Both the position numbers and the translations under genes were made by a program. Below are positions 1 to 8,267 of a stretch of DNA of 64,000 nucleotides, piece after piece (the stretch's first letter is position 1; the number at the start of each line of letters is the position of its first letter). This DNA is from Alphaproteobacteria bacterium (GTDB taxonomy: Bacteria > Pseudomonadota > Alphaproteobacteria > Acetobacterales > Acetobacteraceae), in contig VGDL01000001.1 of NCBI GenBank assembly GCA_016869735.1, positions 1 to 64,000 on the forward strand, in the 5' to 3' direction. The notes beneath the pieces were generated by a model that had not been told where the DNA came from, did not search any database, and worked only from the letters and a program-made list of their open reading frames with translations.

Positions 1-1
1 A

Positions 2-241
2 TGTTTCGCGCGCCTGCCGCGCGCCCTGGCGCAGGAAGGCGGCAGCTTCGCCGATGTGTTGAAGCTGAACACCTATCTTTCGGATATGCGCGACTATGCC
101 GGCTTTGATGCTGTGCGTCGGCGCGTCCTGGCGACTCTGCCCGTGCCGCCCGCCAGCACGTGTGTCGGTGGCGCCAGCTTCACCACACCGCTGACGCGCA
201 TTGAAATCGAGGCCATTGCGGTGATTGGCGCCACTGCATGA
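2..241 (+). CDS. RidA (YjgF/YER057c/UK114) family protein, 5'-truncated by window edge
   Basis: The reading frame is open from base 2 and ends at a TGA at 239-241, so only about 79 C-terminal residues are present; the ORF-track start at 56 is an internal GTG. The visible part fits the RidA family: a segment resembling 'VLKLNTYLSDMRDYAGFDAV' and the typical ending 'IEIEAIAVIGA'. RidA proteins are small cytosolic trimers, and the classic members hydrolyse reactive enamine/imine intermediates. The Arg that binds substrate carboxylate in E. coli RidA (PARSCV) appears to be Ser here (PASTCV), which suggests a non-deaminase Rid subgroup. The stop overlaps the next start (ATGA), so translation is probably coupled to the downstream Fe-S genes. 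Confidence 0.8.
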   Translation, partial: CFARLPRALAQEGGSFADVLKLNTYLSDMRDYAGFDAVRRRVLATLPVPPASTCVGGASFTTPLTRIEIEAIAVIGATA

Positions 242-645
242 GTTTGGCCGCACGCATCGCAACCGAAGGTGCCCGCATGGCAGAAGCCTCCACCGCCTGC
301 GGTGCTTGCGTGCAAGCCTGCCCCATGACGCGCTTTGCTGCAGGGGTGACGGAGGCCGATCCGGCCGAGGTCGCAGCCGGTATGCGTGCGCTGCTGCGTG
401 GTGAGGAAGCATCGCGCGTTTCACTCGCCTGGATTGGTGCCTGCACGCGAAGTGCCGCCTGCAACAGCGCCTGTCCCGAAAAGCTCGATGTCGCCTTGAT
501 GATGCGCTTTGCCAGCATGCGTGCACGCGGCGCCTTGGATGGTGCGCCGCTATTGCCGGTGAAGACCGATAGCGGTTGGTCCGCCCGCGTGAAGGGCTTT
601 GCGCGGCTTGGCCTGACACAACAGGAGCAAGCGGAATGGCTGTAA
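238..645 (+). CDS. HdrC-like [4Fe-4S] ferredoxin-type subunit
   Basis: A 135-residue cytosolic protein with two four-cysteine-type motifs: CGACVQACP at about residues 21-29 and a CxxxxxCxxxCP motif near residue 70 (CTRSAACNSACP). This layout matches HdrC/GlpC-type ferredoxin subunits, which pass electrons to a CCG-domain partner. The start ATG overlaps the RidA stop (ATGA). The end overlaps the next gene's start by 10 bases, and that gene encodes the CCG-domain partner, so the two probably form one complex. The electron donor and acceptor cannot be told from sequence. No membrane segment or signal peptide is seen. Confidence 0.8.
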   Translation: MSLAARIATEGARMAEASTACGACVQACPMTRFAAGVTEADPAEVAAGMRALLRGEEASRVSLAWIGACTRSAACNSACPEKLDVALMMRFASMRARGALDGAPLLPVKTDSGWSARVKGFARLGLTQQEQAEWL

Positions 646-1493
646 CGCAACACCCCTTGCCGGCGGAGCGCGCGATATTCTGGTATGGCTGCAACCTGCT
701 GCGCCATGGCGATGTCTTGCGCCTGACCGCACGGTTTCTGGAGGCCGTTGGCGTGGATGCCGCACCACACGGCGGGCCTTCGCATTGCTGCGGTTCAACC
801 ACGGAACATAATGCGCGCATTACCGAAGCCATGGGCCGGCGCATCGTTGCAGCGTTTAATGCGACGGGGCGCGATAAGGTGATCACCTGGTGCCCTTCCT
901 GCCATATGAATATGGAAGATGTGATGGCACCGGAAACGCCGGCGCAATTCAGCACGACTCATGTGACGGAAGTGCTTTGGGAACGTCGCGCTGCCTTACA
1001 GAAATTGTTGGTGCAGCCTGTGCCTTTGCGTGTTTTGCTGCATCGGCATGTCGGGTTTCAGCCGCGTGTTGCGGTGAATGATCTTGTCTCAAACCTACTG
1101 CGCCTGATCCCTGGTCTGGAGTTGGTGGAGGATGAGGAAGCACTGCCCGGCCATATGTGTTCCGCCTTGACCGGCGTACCGGGTGCCCTGGCCGCAGCGC
1201 ATCAGGCGAATCTGGCCGCCATGGCGCAGCATGGGGCGGATACGCTTTGCACCATATTCCATTCCTGCCATCGCGAAGCCGTTGCCTTGGAACGAGGCCG
1301 CGCCATGAGCGTCATGAATTGGGTGCATCTATTAGCGCGATCGGCGGGCTGTGAATTTCGTGATGAATACACGCATTTGCGAAATGCTGAAGACCCGCGC
1401 GCCGCCTTGGATGACGGCGCCCTGGGGCGCATCGGCGCTGATGTCTTCGCGCAATTGCTGGAACCGGAATTGCGCCGGAAGCCGGTGGTTTAG
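636..1493 (+). CDS. HdrB-like CCG-domain (Fe-S)-binding protein
   Basis: The start was moved from the ORF-track 576 to the ATG at 636, which has a GGAG ribosome site about 10 bases upstream and overlaps the previous stop. The 285-residue product carries one good cysteine-rich CCG domain: YGC, then HCCG, then CPSC in the first half. A second copy is degenerate, keeping MC and HSC but lacking CCG. CCG domains in HdrB/HdrD, GlpC, GlcF and LutA bind Fe-S clusters and handle thiol or electron transfer. With the upstream HdrC-like gene it forms a split C/B pair. Substrate is unknown; phnN follows after only 3 bases. Confidence 0.8.
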   Translation: MAVTQHPLPAERAIFWYGCNLLRHGDVLRLTARFLEAVGVDAAPHGGPSHCCGSTTEHNARITEAMGRRIVAAFNATGRDKVITWCPSCHMNMEDVMAPETPAQFSTTHVTEVLWERRAALQKLLVQPVPLRVLLHRHVGFQPRVAVNDLVSNLLRLIPGLELVEDEEALPGHMCSALTGVPGALAAAHQANLAAMAQHGADTLCTIFHSCHREAVALERGRAMSVMNWVHLLARSAGCEFRDEYTHLRNAEDPRAALDDGALGRIGADVFAQLLEPELRRKPVV

Positions 1494-1496
1494 GCG

Positions 1497-2048
1497 ATGC
1501 TGATTGCGGTGGTGGGGCCTTCCGGGGCGGGCAAGGATACGCTGATGGCCGGCGCGTGCGCCGCACTTGTGCAGGATACCCGTTTCCGTTTTGTGCGCCG
1601 CGCCATCACGCGCCCCGCAGATGCGGGTGGTGAGGATCATGAAGCGTTGCATGATGCTGAATTTGCCGCACGCGCTGAAGCTGGCGGCTTCGCGCTTGCC
1701 TGGGGGGCGCATGGGCTGCGTTATGGCATTCCGCGCGATATTGAAGATGACATGGCGGCGCGGCGCGTGGTGATTGCCAATCTCTCCCGCGCGGTGCTGC
1801 TGGAAGCCGGCGCGCGCTACCCTTTGCGGGTGCTGCACATCACCGCCCCCATTTCTGTTCTGGCGGCGCGGCTGGCTGCGCGCGGGCGTGAAACGCAAAC
1901 CGATATCGCGGCAAGATTGGCGCGTGAGGTCGCGCTGCCGGATGGCTTGGATGTTGAGCGCGTGATGAATGATGCCGATGTCGCGGAGGGTATCGCGCGT
2001 GTGCTGGCCGCGCTTAACCGCGCAGCGGAAGACGCTCAAGGATTGTGA
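1497..2048 (+). CDS. phnN: Ribose 1,5-bisphosphate phosphokinase PhnN
   Basis: A 183-residue P-loop kinase of the guanylate-kinase fold. Walker A is GPSGAGKDT at residues 7-15, and an ITRP segment follows as in PhnN and Gmk. PhnN phosphorylates ribose 1,5-bisphosphate to PRPP, the salvage step after carbon-phosphorus lyase cleavage. It starts 3 bases after the CCG-domain gene, so it is transcribed with the RidA/Hdr-like genes instead of with the phnG-M operon. Its 3' end overlaps the 3' end of the convergent DUF1045 gene by 35 bases. Guanylate kinase is the alternative, but the C-P lyase neighbourhood and length favour PhnN. Confidence 0.9.
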   Translation: MLIAVVGPSGAGKDTLMAGACAALVQDTRFRFVRRAITRPADAGGEDHEALHDAEFAARAEAGGFALAWGAHGLRYGIPRDIEDDMAARRVVIANLSRAVLLEAGARYPLRVLHITAPISVLAARLAARGRETQTDIAARLAREVALPDGLDVERVMNDADVAEGIARVLAALNRAAEDAQGL

Positions 2049-2691
2049 AGGGCGCACCAGGCGCGGCTTGTGTGAAAACACAAATATCCGCCACGCTGCG
2101 GGGCAAGCCCGGCGCATCGCCCAGCGCTTCAGTGGCTGCCGGTAGGATGGTTGCTTTTTCAGCGGCCGACAGGCGCCGCGTCAACGTCATGTGAAAGCGC
2201 CATTCGGCAAAAACGTAAGGATAGCCCCAGGCAGCAAGGTAGTCGCGTTGGCGCTGGCTCAGGCGTTCCGGCTTGCGGCGCGCGATTTCAGCTTCGGTCG
2301 GCGGCGCGCGATGGGCATCAAGCGCGGTGACCGCCCCATCGGCCAAGGCCTGCAGGGCAGGGCAGGGCGTCGCCTCACGCAATGCCAGGAAACCATCCAA
2401 ATCCGTTATCTGAAGTGGCGGCAGAGAGAAAGGCGCGGTGCGTGCAGCAAACTCCTGCGCGGTTTCAAGTGCTGCCTTTAAGTCACCTTGGATCCGAAAG
2501 GGTGGCTTCAGCGTCGCGTGAAAACCATAGCCGCGCGCATCGGCGGTAACCTCAGTAACATCAATACCAGCAATGGCGGTCTGGGGTTTTTCCGTACCAT
2601 TGACAGCATCGCGCCCCAGCCAGGCCGAGGCACGCTGATGCAATGGGTCATCAATGGCCGGCGCGTAGTAAAGCGCAATGCGGTAAGGCAT
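2014..2691 (-). CDS. DUF1045 2H-type phosphoesterase of phosphonate operon
   Basis: The start is set to the ATG at 2691 (MPYRIALYYAP), not 2718, because it shares a base with the phnM stop (TGATG) and matches the usual N-terminus. The 225-residue protein belongs to DUF1045, a family found mainly with C-P lyase genes. Two H-x-T-L motifs, FHATL near residue 57 and FHMTL near 170, are the hallmark of the 2H phosphoesterase fold (as in 2'-5' RNA ligase), so a cyclic-phosphate or related phosphoester substrate is plausible. In many phn operons a cyclic phosphodiesterase (PhnP) processes the 1,2-cyclic phosphate; no phnP is seen here, so this gene may take that role (inference). Confidence 0.85.
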   Translation of the reverse strand: MPYRIALYYAPAIDDPLHQRASAWLGRDAVNGTEKPQTAIAGIDVTEVTADARGYGFHATLKPPFRIQGDLKAALETAQEFAARTAPFSLPPLQITDLDGFLALREATPCPALQALADGAVTALDAHRAPPTEAEIARRKPERLSQRQRDYLAAWGYPYVFAEWRFHMTLTRRLSAAEKATILPAATEALGDAPGLPRSVADICVFTQAAPGAPFTILERLPLRG

Positions 2692-3833
2692 CACGCAATG
2701 CGTTCCCCATCGCGCCAAACGCCACGCACCAGCGGCATATCGCCAATGCTGCGCACCCGCACCAAATCAGCCTTAAGCCCGGCAGCGAGGCGCCCGCGAT
2801 CAGCAAGCCTTGCCATGCGCGCGGGCGTATCCGCCACCATGGCAATCGCCTGCGGCAGGGTGATGCCGCCCGCATCCACCGCGCGCCACGCGGCTTCCAG
2901 CATGGAAGCGGGCACGTAATCAGATGCGAAAGCCTGCGCCAAACCTTCACGCACCAAATCAGCGGCGGCGACATTGCCGGAATGGCTACCGCCGCGGACG
3001 ATATTGGGTGCGCCGGCAATCACCTCCACCTTCAAATCCCGCGCCGCACGCGCAGCTTCCATGGTGACGGGAAATTCAGAAATTGTGATGCCATCAGCCA
3101 AATTACGCGCCATTTCTGATGGCGTGTCATCATCGTGCGACGCCAGCGGCAGGTTGCGATGGCGAATGCGGTCCAGAAGCCAAGTGCGCTGCTTCTCTCG
3201 CAACTCCGCACGCTGCGCCAGTAGGCTATCAATGCGTGCTTGCACCTGTGCGTCATTCCATTGCGTCTGGCGCTTGCGCATCGCGGCATAACGTACCAGG
3301 TCGCGATACTGGCCAACACCCGGTGAATGATCCATCAGGCTTACCATGACCACGCGCGGATGATCCGCCACAGGGTCTAGCGCGGGCGGCATATCCCGCG
3401 CGGGCAATTCGCAGCGCAGATGGAGAAGATGTTCACCCTTCAGCGCGCCTATATCAGCAAGTTCATCAAGATCGCGCACGCCATCCAGAAAGGTCTGGCC
3501 GCGTTCCGTGTCAAAACCAAGATCACCCAGGCAAAGCGCATCTAGAATAGTGGTGACACCGGCGGCGACACATTGCGCATCATGCGCAATCATGGCGGAA
3601 CGCGAAGGCCAGCGCGCATTGGCGCGCGGCAGCACCTGGCGTTCCAGATTATCCGTGTGGACATCAACAATGCCGGGGATCAGATGATCACCTTGCAGAT
3701 CAAGCGCGCCTCGCGCCTGGCTGCGGCCGGGTTGGATTTCGGCAATCAGCCCATCGCGCAGCACCAGCGTGCCATCCAGTACGGCATCGGGCAGAACAAG
3801 CCGTGCATTGGTCAGAATGGTCTCGGCGCTCAT
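2691..3833 (-). CDS. phnM: Alpha-D-ribose 1-methylphosphonate 5-triphosphate diphosphohydrolase PhnM
   Basis: A 380-residue amidohydrolase-superfamily protein. The metal-binding start 'GIVDVHTDNLERQ' lies near residue 55, a SHDDDTP motif comes after the middle, and APNIVRGGSHSGN and ASDY follow, all typical of PhnM. PhnM releases pyrophosphate from ribose 1-methylphosphonate 5-triphosphate to give the substrate of PhnJ. It overlaps phnL by 4 bases and the DUF1045 gene by 1, at the end of the phnG-H-I-J-K-L-M string. A second PhnM-like protein is encoded at 9065-10204; this one has the HTDNLE motif typical of canonical PhnM. Confidence 0.94.
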   Translation of the reverse strand: MSAETILTNARLVLPDAVLDGTLVLRDGLIAEIQPGRSQARGALDLQGDHLIPGIVDVHTDNLERQVLPRANARWPSRSAMIAHDAQCVAAGVTTILDALCLGDLGFDTERGQTFLDGVRDLDELADIGALKGEHLLHLRCELPARDMPPALDPVADHPRVVMVSLMDHSPGVGQYRDLVRYAAMRKRQTQWNDAQVQARIDSLLAQRAELREKQRTWLLDRIRHRNLPLASHDDDTPSEMARNLADGITISEFPVTMEAARAARDLKVEVIAGAPNIVRGGSHSGNVAAADLVREGLAQAFASDYVPASMLEAAWRAVDAGGITLPQAIAMVADTPARMARLADRGRLAAGLKADLVRVRSIGDMPLVRGVWRDGERIA

Positions 3834-4528
3834 GCGGCATCCTGCATGGGTTCAACGGTGAAAACACGATCCGCCACGGCTTCCCGCACTTCGGCATCAT
3901 GGAAGATGCCCACAATGGCAGTGCCAGCCTGCTTCGCTTCATCGATCAGGCCAATGACAATAGCGCGGTTGGCGGCATCCAGGCTCGCGGTTGGTTCATC
4001 CAGCAGCAGCACCGGATGGCGCGGACCAAAGCCGCGCGCAAGGTTCACGCGCTGCTGTTCGCCGCCCGAAAATGTCGCCGGGGGCAGGCCATGCAGGCGT
4101 TCGGGCAGGTTCAAGCGATCAAGTAGGGCAGAGGCGCGCGCCAGCGCATCCACCCGCGCAACGCCGCGCGCCATCATGGGTTCGGCGACGATATCGCGCG
4201 TGCTAACGCGGGGAATAACGCGCAGAAATTGCGAAACATAGCCAATGGTCTGGCGCCGCGCTTCAATCACGGCGCGGGCATCGGCGCGAGCCAGATCAAG
4301 GTCCCGCCCCTGATGCGCCAGCAAAATGCGCCCGGCGCCCGCGCCGTAATTGCCATAAAGGCACCGCATCAGCGTGGATTTGCCAGCACCTGAAGGCCCG
4401 GAAAGCGCGACACATTCGCCGGCCCGTACAGCAAGATCGACGCCACCCAGCACCGGGATGCGTGTGCCGCCTTGCAAATGCAGCGTGAAGGTCTTGCCCA
4501 GACCTTCCGTGCGGAGAAGAATTGTCAT
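3830..4528 (-). CDS. phnL: Phosphonate C-P lyase system protein PhnL (ABC-type ATPase)
   Basis: A 232-residue ABC nucleotide-binding protein: Walker A GPSGAGKST near residue 44, signature FSGGEQQRVNLARG near 153, Walker B VLLLDEPTASLD and a late switch His (IFHD). No permease gene accompanies it. PhnL belongs to the C-P lyase complex, where with PhnG, H, I and ATP it forms the 5-triphosphate nucleoside-type intermediate; recent structural work places PhnK and PhnL as an ATPase pair on the core complex. It overlaps phnK and phnM by 4 bases on either side, consistent with coupled translation. Confidence 0.93.
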   Translation of the reverse strand: MTILLRTEGLGKTFTLHLQGGTRIPVLGGVDLAVRAGECVALSGPSGAGKSTLMRCLYGNYGAGAGRILLAHQGRDLDLARADARAVIEARRQTIGYVSQFLRVIPRVSTRDIVAEPMMARGVARVDALARASALLDRLNLPERLHGLPPATFSGGEQQRVNLARGFGPRHPVLLLDEPTASLDAANRAIVIGLIDEAKQAGTAIVGIFHDAEVREAVADRVFTVEPMQDAA

Positions 4529-5280
4529 GCCGCCAGCACCGATGAAACAAGAAGCTGCGTATAGGGATGCTGCGGATCATCCAGCACACGATCCGTGAGC
4601 CCCTGTTCCACCACCTGACCGCGCCGCATCACCAGAATACGGTCCGCGAGCAAGCGTGCCGCCGCGATATCATGCGTCACAATCAGCACGGAAAGCCCCA
4701 ATTCGTGCACCAGCGCGCGGATCAAATCCAATAGGCGCGCCTGGACTGAAACATCCAAGCCGCCGGTTGGTTCATCCATGAACACAAGCTTGGGGCGCGT
4801 GACAAGCGTGCGCGCAATTTGCAGGCGCTGCTGCATCCCTCCCGAAAAATGTCTTGGCAGATCGTCAATCCGCGCCGCGTCAATTTCCACACGCTGCAAC
4901 CAGGCTTTCGCTTCATCGCGGATATTGCCGTAGTGCCGCGCGCCAAGTGCCATCAGCCTTTCACCGACATTGCCGCCCGCCGACACACCCATGCGCAGCC
5001 CATCCCGCGGGTTTTGGTGCACAAAGCCCCAATCGGTGCGCATCAGCCGGCGGCGTTCCGCTTCCGTCATGCCCAGCACATCGCCACCAAGGTAACGCAC
5101 TGTGCCACTATCGGGCGCCATTTGCCCGGCCAGCACGCGCAGCAATGTTGTCTTGCCCGAGCCGCTTTCACCGACAATCGCCACAACTTCCCCGGCAGAG
5201 ACATCAATCGCCACATCATCCAGCGCAGCAATGGCGCCGAATTTCAGATGCAACCCGCGGGCTTCCAACAAAAGGTTCAT
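4525..5280 (-). CDS. phnK: Phosphonate C-P lyase system protein PhnK (ABC-type ATPase)
   Basis: The start is taken at the ATG at 5280 (MNLLLEARGLHL), which overlaps the phnJ stop as ATGA; the ORF-track start at 5337 runs into phnJ. The product is 251 residues: Walker A GESGSGKTT near residue 37, signature FSGGMQQRLQIART, Walker B LVFMDEPTGGLD, and the oligopeptide-transporter-like ending LDDPQHPYTQLL. PhnK binds the PhnGHIJ core next to PhnJ and is needed in vivo for phosphonate breakdown; it does not form a transporter. Confidence 0.94.
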   Translation of the reverse strand: MNLLLEARGLHLKFGAIAALDDVAIDVSAGEVVAIVGESGSGKTTLLRVLAGQMAPDSGTVRYLGGDVLGMTEAERRRLMRTDWGFVHQNPRDGLRMGVSAGGNVGERLMALGARHYGNIRDEAKAWLQRVEIDAARIDDLPRHFSGGMQQRLQIARTLVTRPKLVFMDEPTGGLDVSVQARLLDLIRALVHELGLSVLIVTHDIAAARLLADRILVMRRGQVVEQGLTDRVLDDPQHPYTQLLVSSVLAA

Positions 5281-6128
5281 TCCGCAGCCGCCTTTGGTGC
5301 TTCCTGCCGTTCCTGGCAGTAATCCGTATCGGAACAAATAAAGGCGCGACCGCCTGCATCATTGGTGATGAGTTCATCCAAATAGCTGGTCCTGCTGCCG
5401 CATATCGCGCAAGCATGTGGCGCGCGAATGGGGCGGAAGGGATGATCTTCAAAATCCAGGCTCCGCACCGGTGTATAGGGTGGCACGGCATAGATGCGCT
5501 TTTCGCGCCCTGCGCCAAAAAGCTGCAAGGCGGCCATTTGGTGCATTTTAGGATTGTCAAAGGCGGGGATGGGTGATGGTGACATCAAATAGCGTTCATT
5601 CACCATCACCGGATAATCATAGGCTTTCGCAATATGGCCCAGCCGCGCGATATCCTCATAAAGCCTGACATGCATCAGCCCGTAATCGGCCAGGGCGTGA
5701 ATGCGCCTGGTTTCGGCACGGTGTGGTTCCAGCTTGAAAAGCGGTTCCGGCTGCGGCACTTGATAAACCAGGATTTGGTTTTCGGTCAGCGGCTTTTCGG
5801 GGATGCGGTGGCGCGTCTGGATGATGCTGGCCTCACCCGTTGCATCCGTTGTGGCAATGCCGGCAACGCGGGTGAAGAAGCGGCGGATGGAAACCGCATT
5901 CGTCGTATCATCGGCGCCCTGGTCAATCACCTTCAGCACATCTTGGGGGCCAAGGATCGATGCTGTGACCTGAATGCCGCCCGTACCCCAACCGTAAGGC
6001 AGCGGCATTTCACGCGCGCCGAAGGGAATCTGGTGTCCCGGAATCGCGACCGCCTTCAGGATGGCGCGGCGGATCATGCGCTTTGTCGCTTCATCCAGAT
6101 AGGCGAAATTATAGCCGGCTTCGGTCAT
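5277..6128 (-). CDS. phnJ: Carbon-phosphorus lyase, radical SAM enzyme PhnJ
   Basis: A 283-residue protein and the catalytic subunit of C-P lyase: it cleaves the C-P bond of ribose 1-methylphosphonate 5-phosphate through a glycyl/thiyl radical mechanism. The conserved cysteines fall at about residues 240, 243, 265 and 271 (CAICG, then FICSDTDYC), matching Cys241, 244, 266 and 272 of E. coli PhnJ, of which three bind the [4Fe-4S] cluster and the last is catalytic. A Gly-rich segment around residues 40-50 (PYGWGTGGIQ) is conserved. It overlaps phnI and phnK by 4 bases each. No key residue is missing, so the enzyme should be functional. Confidence 0.97.
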   Translation of the reverse strand: MTEAGYNFAYLDEATKRMIRRAILKAVAIPGHQIPFGAREMPLPYGWGTGGIQVTASILGPQDVLKVIDQGADDTTNAVSIRRFFTRVAGIATTDATGEASIIQTRHRIPEKPLTENQILVYQVPQPEPLFKLEPHRAETRRIHALADYGLMHVRLYEDIARLGHIAKAYDYPVMVNERYLMSPSPIPAFDNPKMHQMAALQLFGAGREKRIYAVPPYTPVRSLDFEDHPFRPIRAPHACAICGSRTSYLDELITNDAGGRAFICSDTDYCQERQEAPKAAAE

Positions 6129-7210
6129 TCCGCGGCCTCCCGCAATTCAGCCTCGGCGGCGCGGCGAATGGTCCGCAGGTTTTCAAGCTCGCTCTGGAAG
6201 TCAACGTAATGCGGCAGCTTCAGATGCTCCACAAAGCCAGTCGCTTCGATATTGTCAGAATGATACAGCACGAATTCTTCCTGCTGCGCCGGCGCATCCG
6301 CATCCTCACCCAATTCGCGCGCGCGCAGGCCGCGATCCACCAAAGCCATGGACATGGCGCGCCGTTCGCCATGGCCGAAGACCAAGCCATAGCCGCGGGT
6401 AAATTGCGCGGGTTCCGTCCGGCTGCCTTTGAATTGATTGACCATCTGGCATTCCGTGATGCCGATATCGCCAATATCAATGGCAAAGCCCAATTCGGGC
6501 GGCGTGATTTCAACACCGATATGGCCGACGCGGATTTCACCCACAAAGGGATGTGAATTGCCATAGCCGCGCTGCGTCGAATAACCGAGTGCCAACAAAA
6601 ACCCTTCATCACCGCGTGCCAGGTTCTGTAGCCGCACCGGACGCGGCGCCGGAAAGCTGAGCGGTTCGCGTGTCAAGTCGCCGGGTTCTGTCTCAGCCAT
6701 GCTTTCACGCTGCATCAAACCTTCGCGCGCTAGGAATTCGGTCACGCGCGGCACATCGCTTGTATCCGCCGGTGCTTCTGGTGTGGCTGGTGCGTCGCGC
6801 CCTTCGGCGGCCAGCGCGAAATCCAGCAGCCGATGCGTATAATCAAAGGTCGGCCCCAGCACCTGCCCGCCCGGCAATTCTTTATAGGTGGCGCTGATAC
6901 GCCGGCGCAGCCGCATGCTACTTGTCTCGAGCGGGGCTGAGGCACCAAAGCGCGGCAAGGTGGTGCGATAGGCGCGCAACAAAAATGCGGCTTCGATCAA
7001 ATCGCCCTTGGCTTGCTTGATGGCGAGCGCTGCCAGAAAACGATCATGACAGGACCCTTCCGCCATGACGCGATCAACAGCAAGCGCCATTTGTTGTTCG
7101 ATCTGCGCGACACTCAATTCCGGCAGCGTTGTATCGCCACGGCGTGTTTCATCCAGCCAGGCATGGGCGGCGCTGATTGCTTTCTCGCCGCCTTTGACCG
7201 CGACATACAT
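6125..7210 (-). CDS. phnI: Carbon-phosphorus lyase complex subunit PhnI
   Basis: The start is set at the ATG at 7210 (MYVAVKGGEKAI), two bases after the phnH stop; the ORF-track start at 7270 lies inside phnH. The product is 361 residues, normal for PhnI. Conserved features include MYVAVKGGE at the N-terminus and the central stretch around PAPRPVRLQNLARGDEG. PhnI has nucleosidase activity and, with PhnG, H and L, exchanges the base of ATP for the phosphonate, giving ribose 1-alkylphosphonate 5-triphosphate. It forms the core PhnGHIJ complex in the cytosol. Confidence 0.95.
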   Translation of the reverse strand: MYVAVKGGEKAISAAHAWLDETRRGDTTLPELSVAQIEQQMALAVDRVMAEGSCHDRFLAALAIKQAKGDLIEAAFLLRAYRTTLPRFGASAPLETSSMRLRRRISATYKELPGGQVLGPTFDYTHRLLDFALAAEGRDAPATPEAPADTSDVPRVTEFLAREGLMQRESMAETEPGDLTREPLSFPAPRPVRLQNLARGDEGFLLALGYSTQRGYGNSHPFVGEIRVGHIGVEITPPELGFAIDIGDIGITECQMVNQFKGSRTEPAQFTRGYGLVFGHGERRAMSMALVDRGLRARELGEDADAPAQQEEFVLYHSDNIEATGFVEHLKLPHYVDFQSELENLRTIRRAAEAELREAAE

Positions 7211-7212
7211 GA

Positions 7213-7788
7213 TCAGCCCTCCGCCATCATAACGCTGCGCGGCAGGGCAGCGATATTGTCGCCGGCGCATAGCAGCACATCCACACCACGCGGAAAAAGC
7301 GCTTGATTGCGCGCCCAGGCCGCGACGAAATCCGCAGGTGCGCCAAGCACACGCAGCCTATGTTCGTGCTGAATACCCGGCCCTGTCAGCCGCCAGCCTT
7401 CACCCGCAACCAGCCCGGCCACTTGCAGGATCAACGTTGCACCCAATTGAGGGTCCTCATCCGTACCAATATCGGGCGCATCCAAAGAAGGCGCCGCGCC
7501 GCAAGCCAATACGAAACGCGCATCCTTGATAATGCCTGTAATGGGCGCGCCGCAGTGAAAGCGTAGCCAATCCGCAGCGGCCTCACCGGCATCATGCCAT
7601 AGCGGCGTATCAGCATCCGCCAGAGCCAAAAGCGCAGCGGCGGCAGCGGTGCAGAGCGGCGCTGGCGGAGACAAGCGCGCTTCAATACATTGAACGCGCC
7701 CAGGGCGGCTCATGGCTTCCAGTATGGCGCGAAAGCTTGCTTGTGCATCCAGCACGCGATCGGCGAAGCCGGGGGTCATCTGCGTCAT
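7213..7788 (-). CDS. phnH: Phosphonate C-P lyase system protein PhnH
   Basis: A 191-residue protein with the PhnH pattern: an N-terminal 'FADRVLDAQASFRAILEAMS' stretch followed by RPGR, GTDEDPQLGATL in the middle and FPRGVDVLL near the end. PhnH is a dimeric subunit of the C-P lyase core without independent catalysis known. The start overlaps the phnG stop by 4 bases (ATGA), and phnI begins 2 bases after its stop. Sequence and position agree, so the assignment is secure. Confidence 0.94.
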   Translation of the reverse strand: MTQMTPGFADRVLDAQASFRAILEAMSRPGRVQCIEARLSPPAPLCTAAAAALLALADADTPLWHDAGEAAADWLRFHCGAPITGIIKDARFVLACGAAPSLDAPDIGTDEDPQLGATLILQVAGLVAGEGWRLTGPGIQHEHRLRVLGAPADFVAAWARNQALFPRGVDVLLCAGDNIAALPRSVMMAEG

Positions 7789-8243
7789 CGCATTGTTGCC
7801 ATGGTAAAGAAATCAACGCGTGTCGCGGCGGCCTTGCGGGCCTCGGCCTCTCGCGTTGACTGTTGCCGGGCCGCGATGGGTTCAACAACCGCCCGCATGA
7901 TGGCATCATGCAACGCGGCGTCCTGTAGGGCAGCGTCAATCACGGCAGCAAGTCGCGCCTTTGAATGATCGCGCCCCGCGACATAGGCATGGCCGATATG
8001 CGGGCCTAGCCGCAAGGCGCAGCGCGTCACGGTCATCTCACCAAGATTGAAGGCATCGCCATCGCCGCCGGCACGGCCACGCACCATGACCAGCCCTGTT
8101 TCTGGTGCACGGAGAATTTCGGCTTCTGGCAATGGCGGCAATGCGGCAAGCCCTGCGGCAAGCTCCTCCACCGAGGCGCGCGCGAGTGTGGACATCCATC
8201 CTTGGCGGATGTTTTGCGGGGAGGGGGGGGAGGAATGGGCCAT
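7785..8243 (-). CDS. phnG: Phosphonate C-P lyase system protein PhnG
   Basis: A 152-residue protein and the first gene of the minus-strand C-P lyase operon. It aligns well with E. coli PhnG: RQGWMSTLARA for RQHWMSVLAHS near the N-terminus, APETGLVMVRGR, and the conserved C-terminal RVDFFTM. An internal ATG at 8195 is possible, but the upstream RQGW segment is conserved, favouring 8243. The gene lies only about 7 bases from a palindrome proposed as the PhnF operator, so repressor binding would overlap its promoter or ribosome site. PhnG is a small structural subunit of the PhnGHIJ core. Confidence 0.92.
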   Translation of the reverse strand: MAHSSPPSPQNIRQGWMSTLARASVEELAAGLAALPPLPEAEILRAPETGLVMVRGRAGGDGDAFNLGEMTVTRCALRLGPHIGHAYVAGRDHSKARLAAVIDAALQDAALHDAIMRAVVEPIAARQQSTREAEARKAAATRVDFFTMATMR

Positions 8244-8249
8244 GACGCT

Positions 8250-8267
8250 TGTCTAGACCTATAGACA
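8250..8267. promoter_or_regulatory. Putative PhnF operator between phnG and phnF
   Basis: A perfect inverted repeat TGTCTA-N6-TAGACA lies in the divergent gap between phnG and phnF. Its left part contains GTCTAGAC, which fits the GT-N-TA-N-AC consensus described for HutC-subfamily GntR regulators, and its right part contains TATAGAC, as in the mycobacterial PhnF box. Its place just upstream of phnG and of the encoded HutC-type repressor suggests control of both operons. Binding is inferred. Confidence 0.7.
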
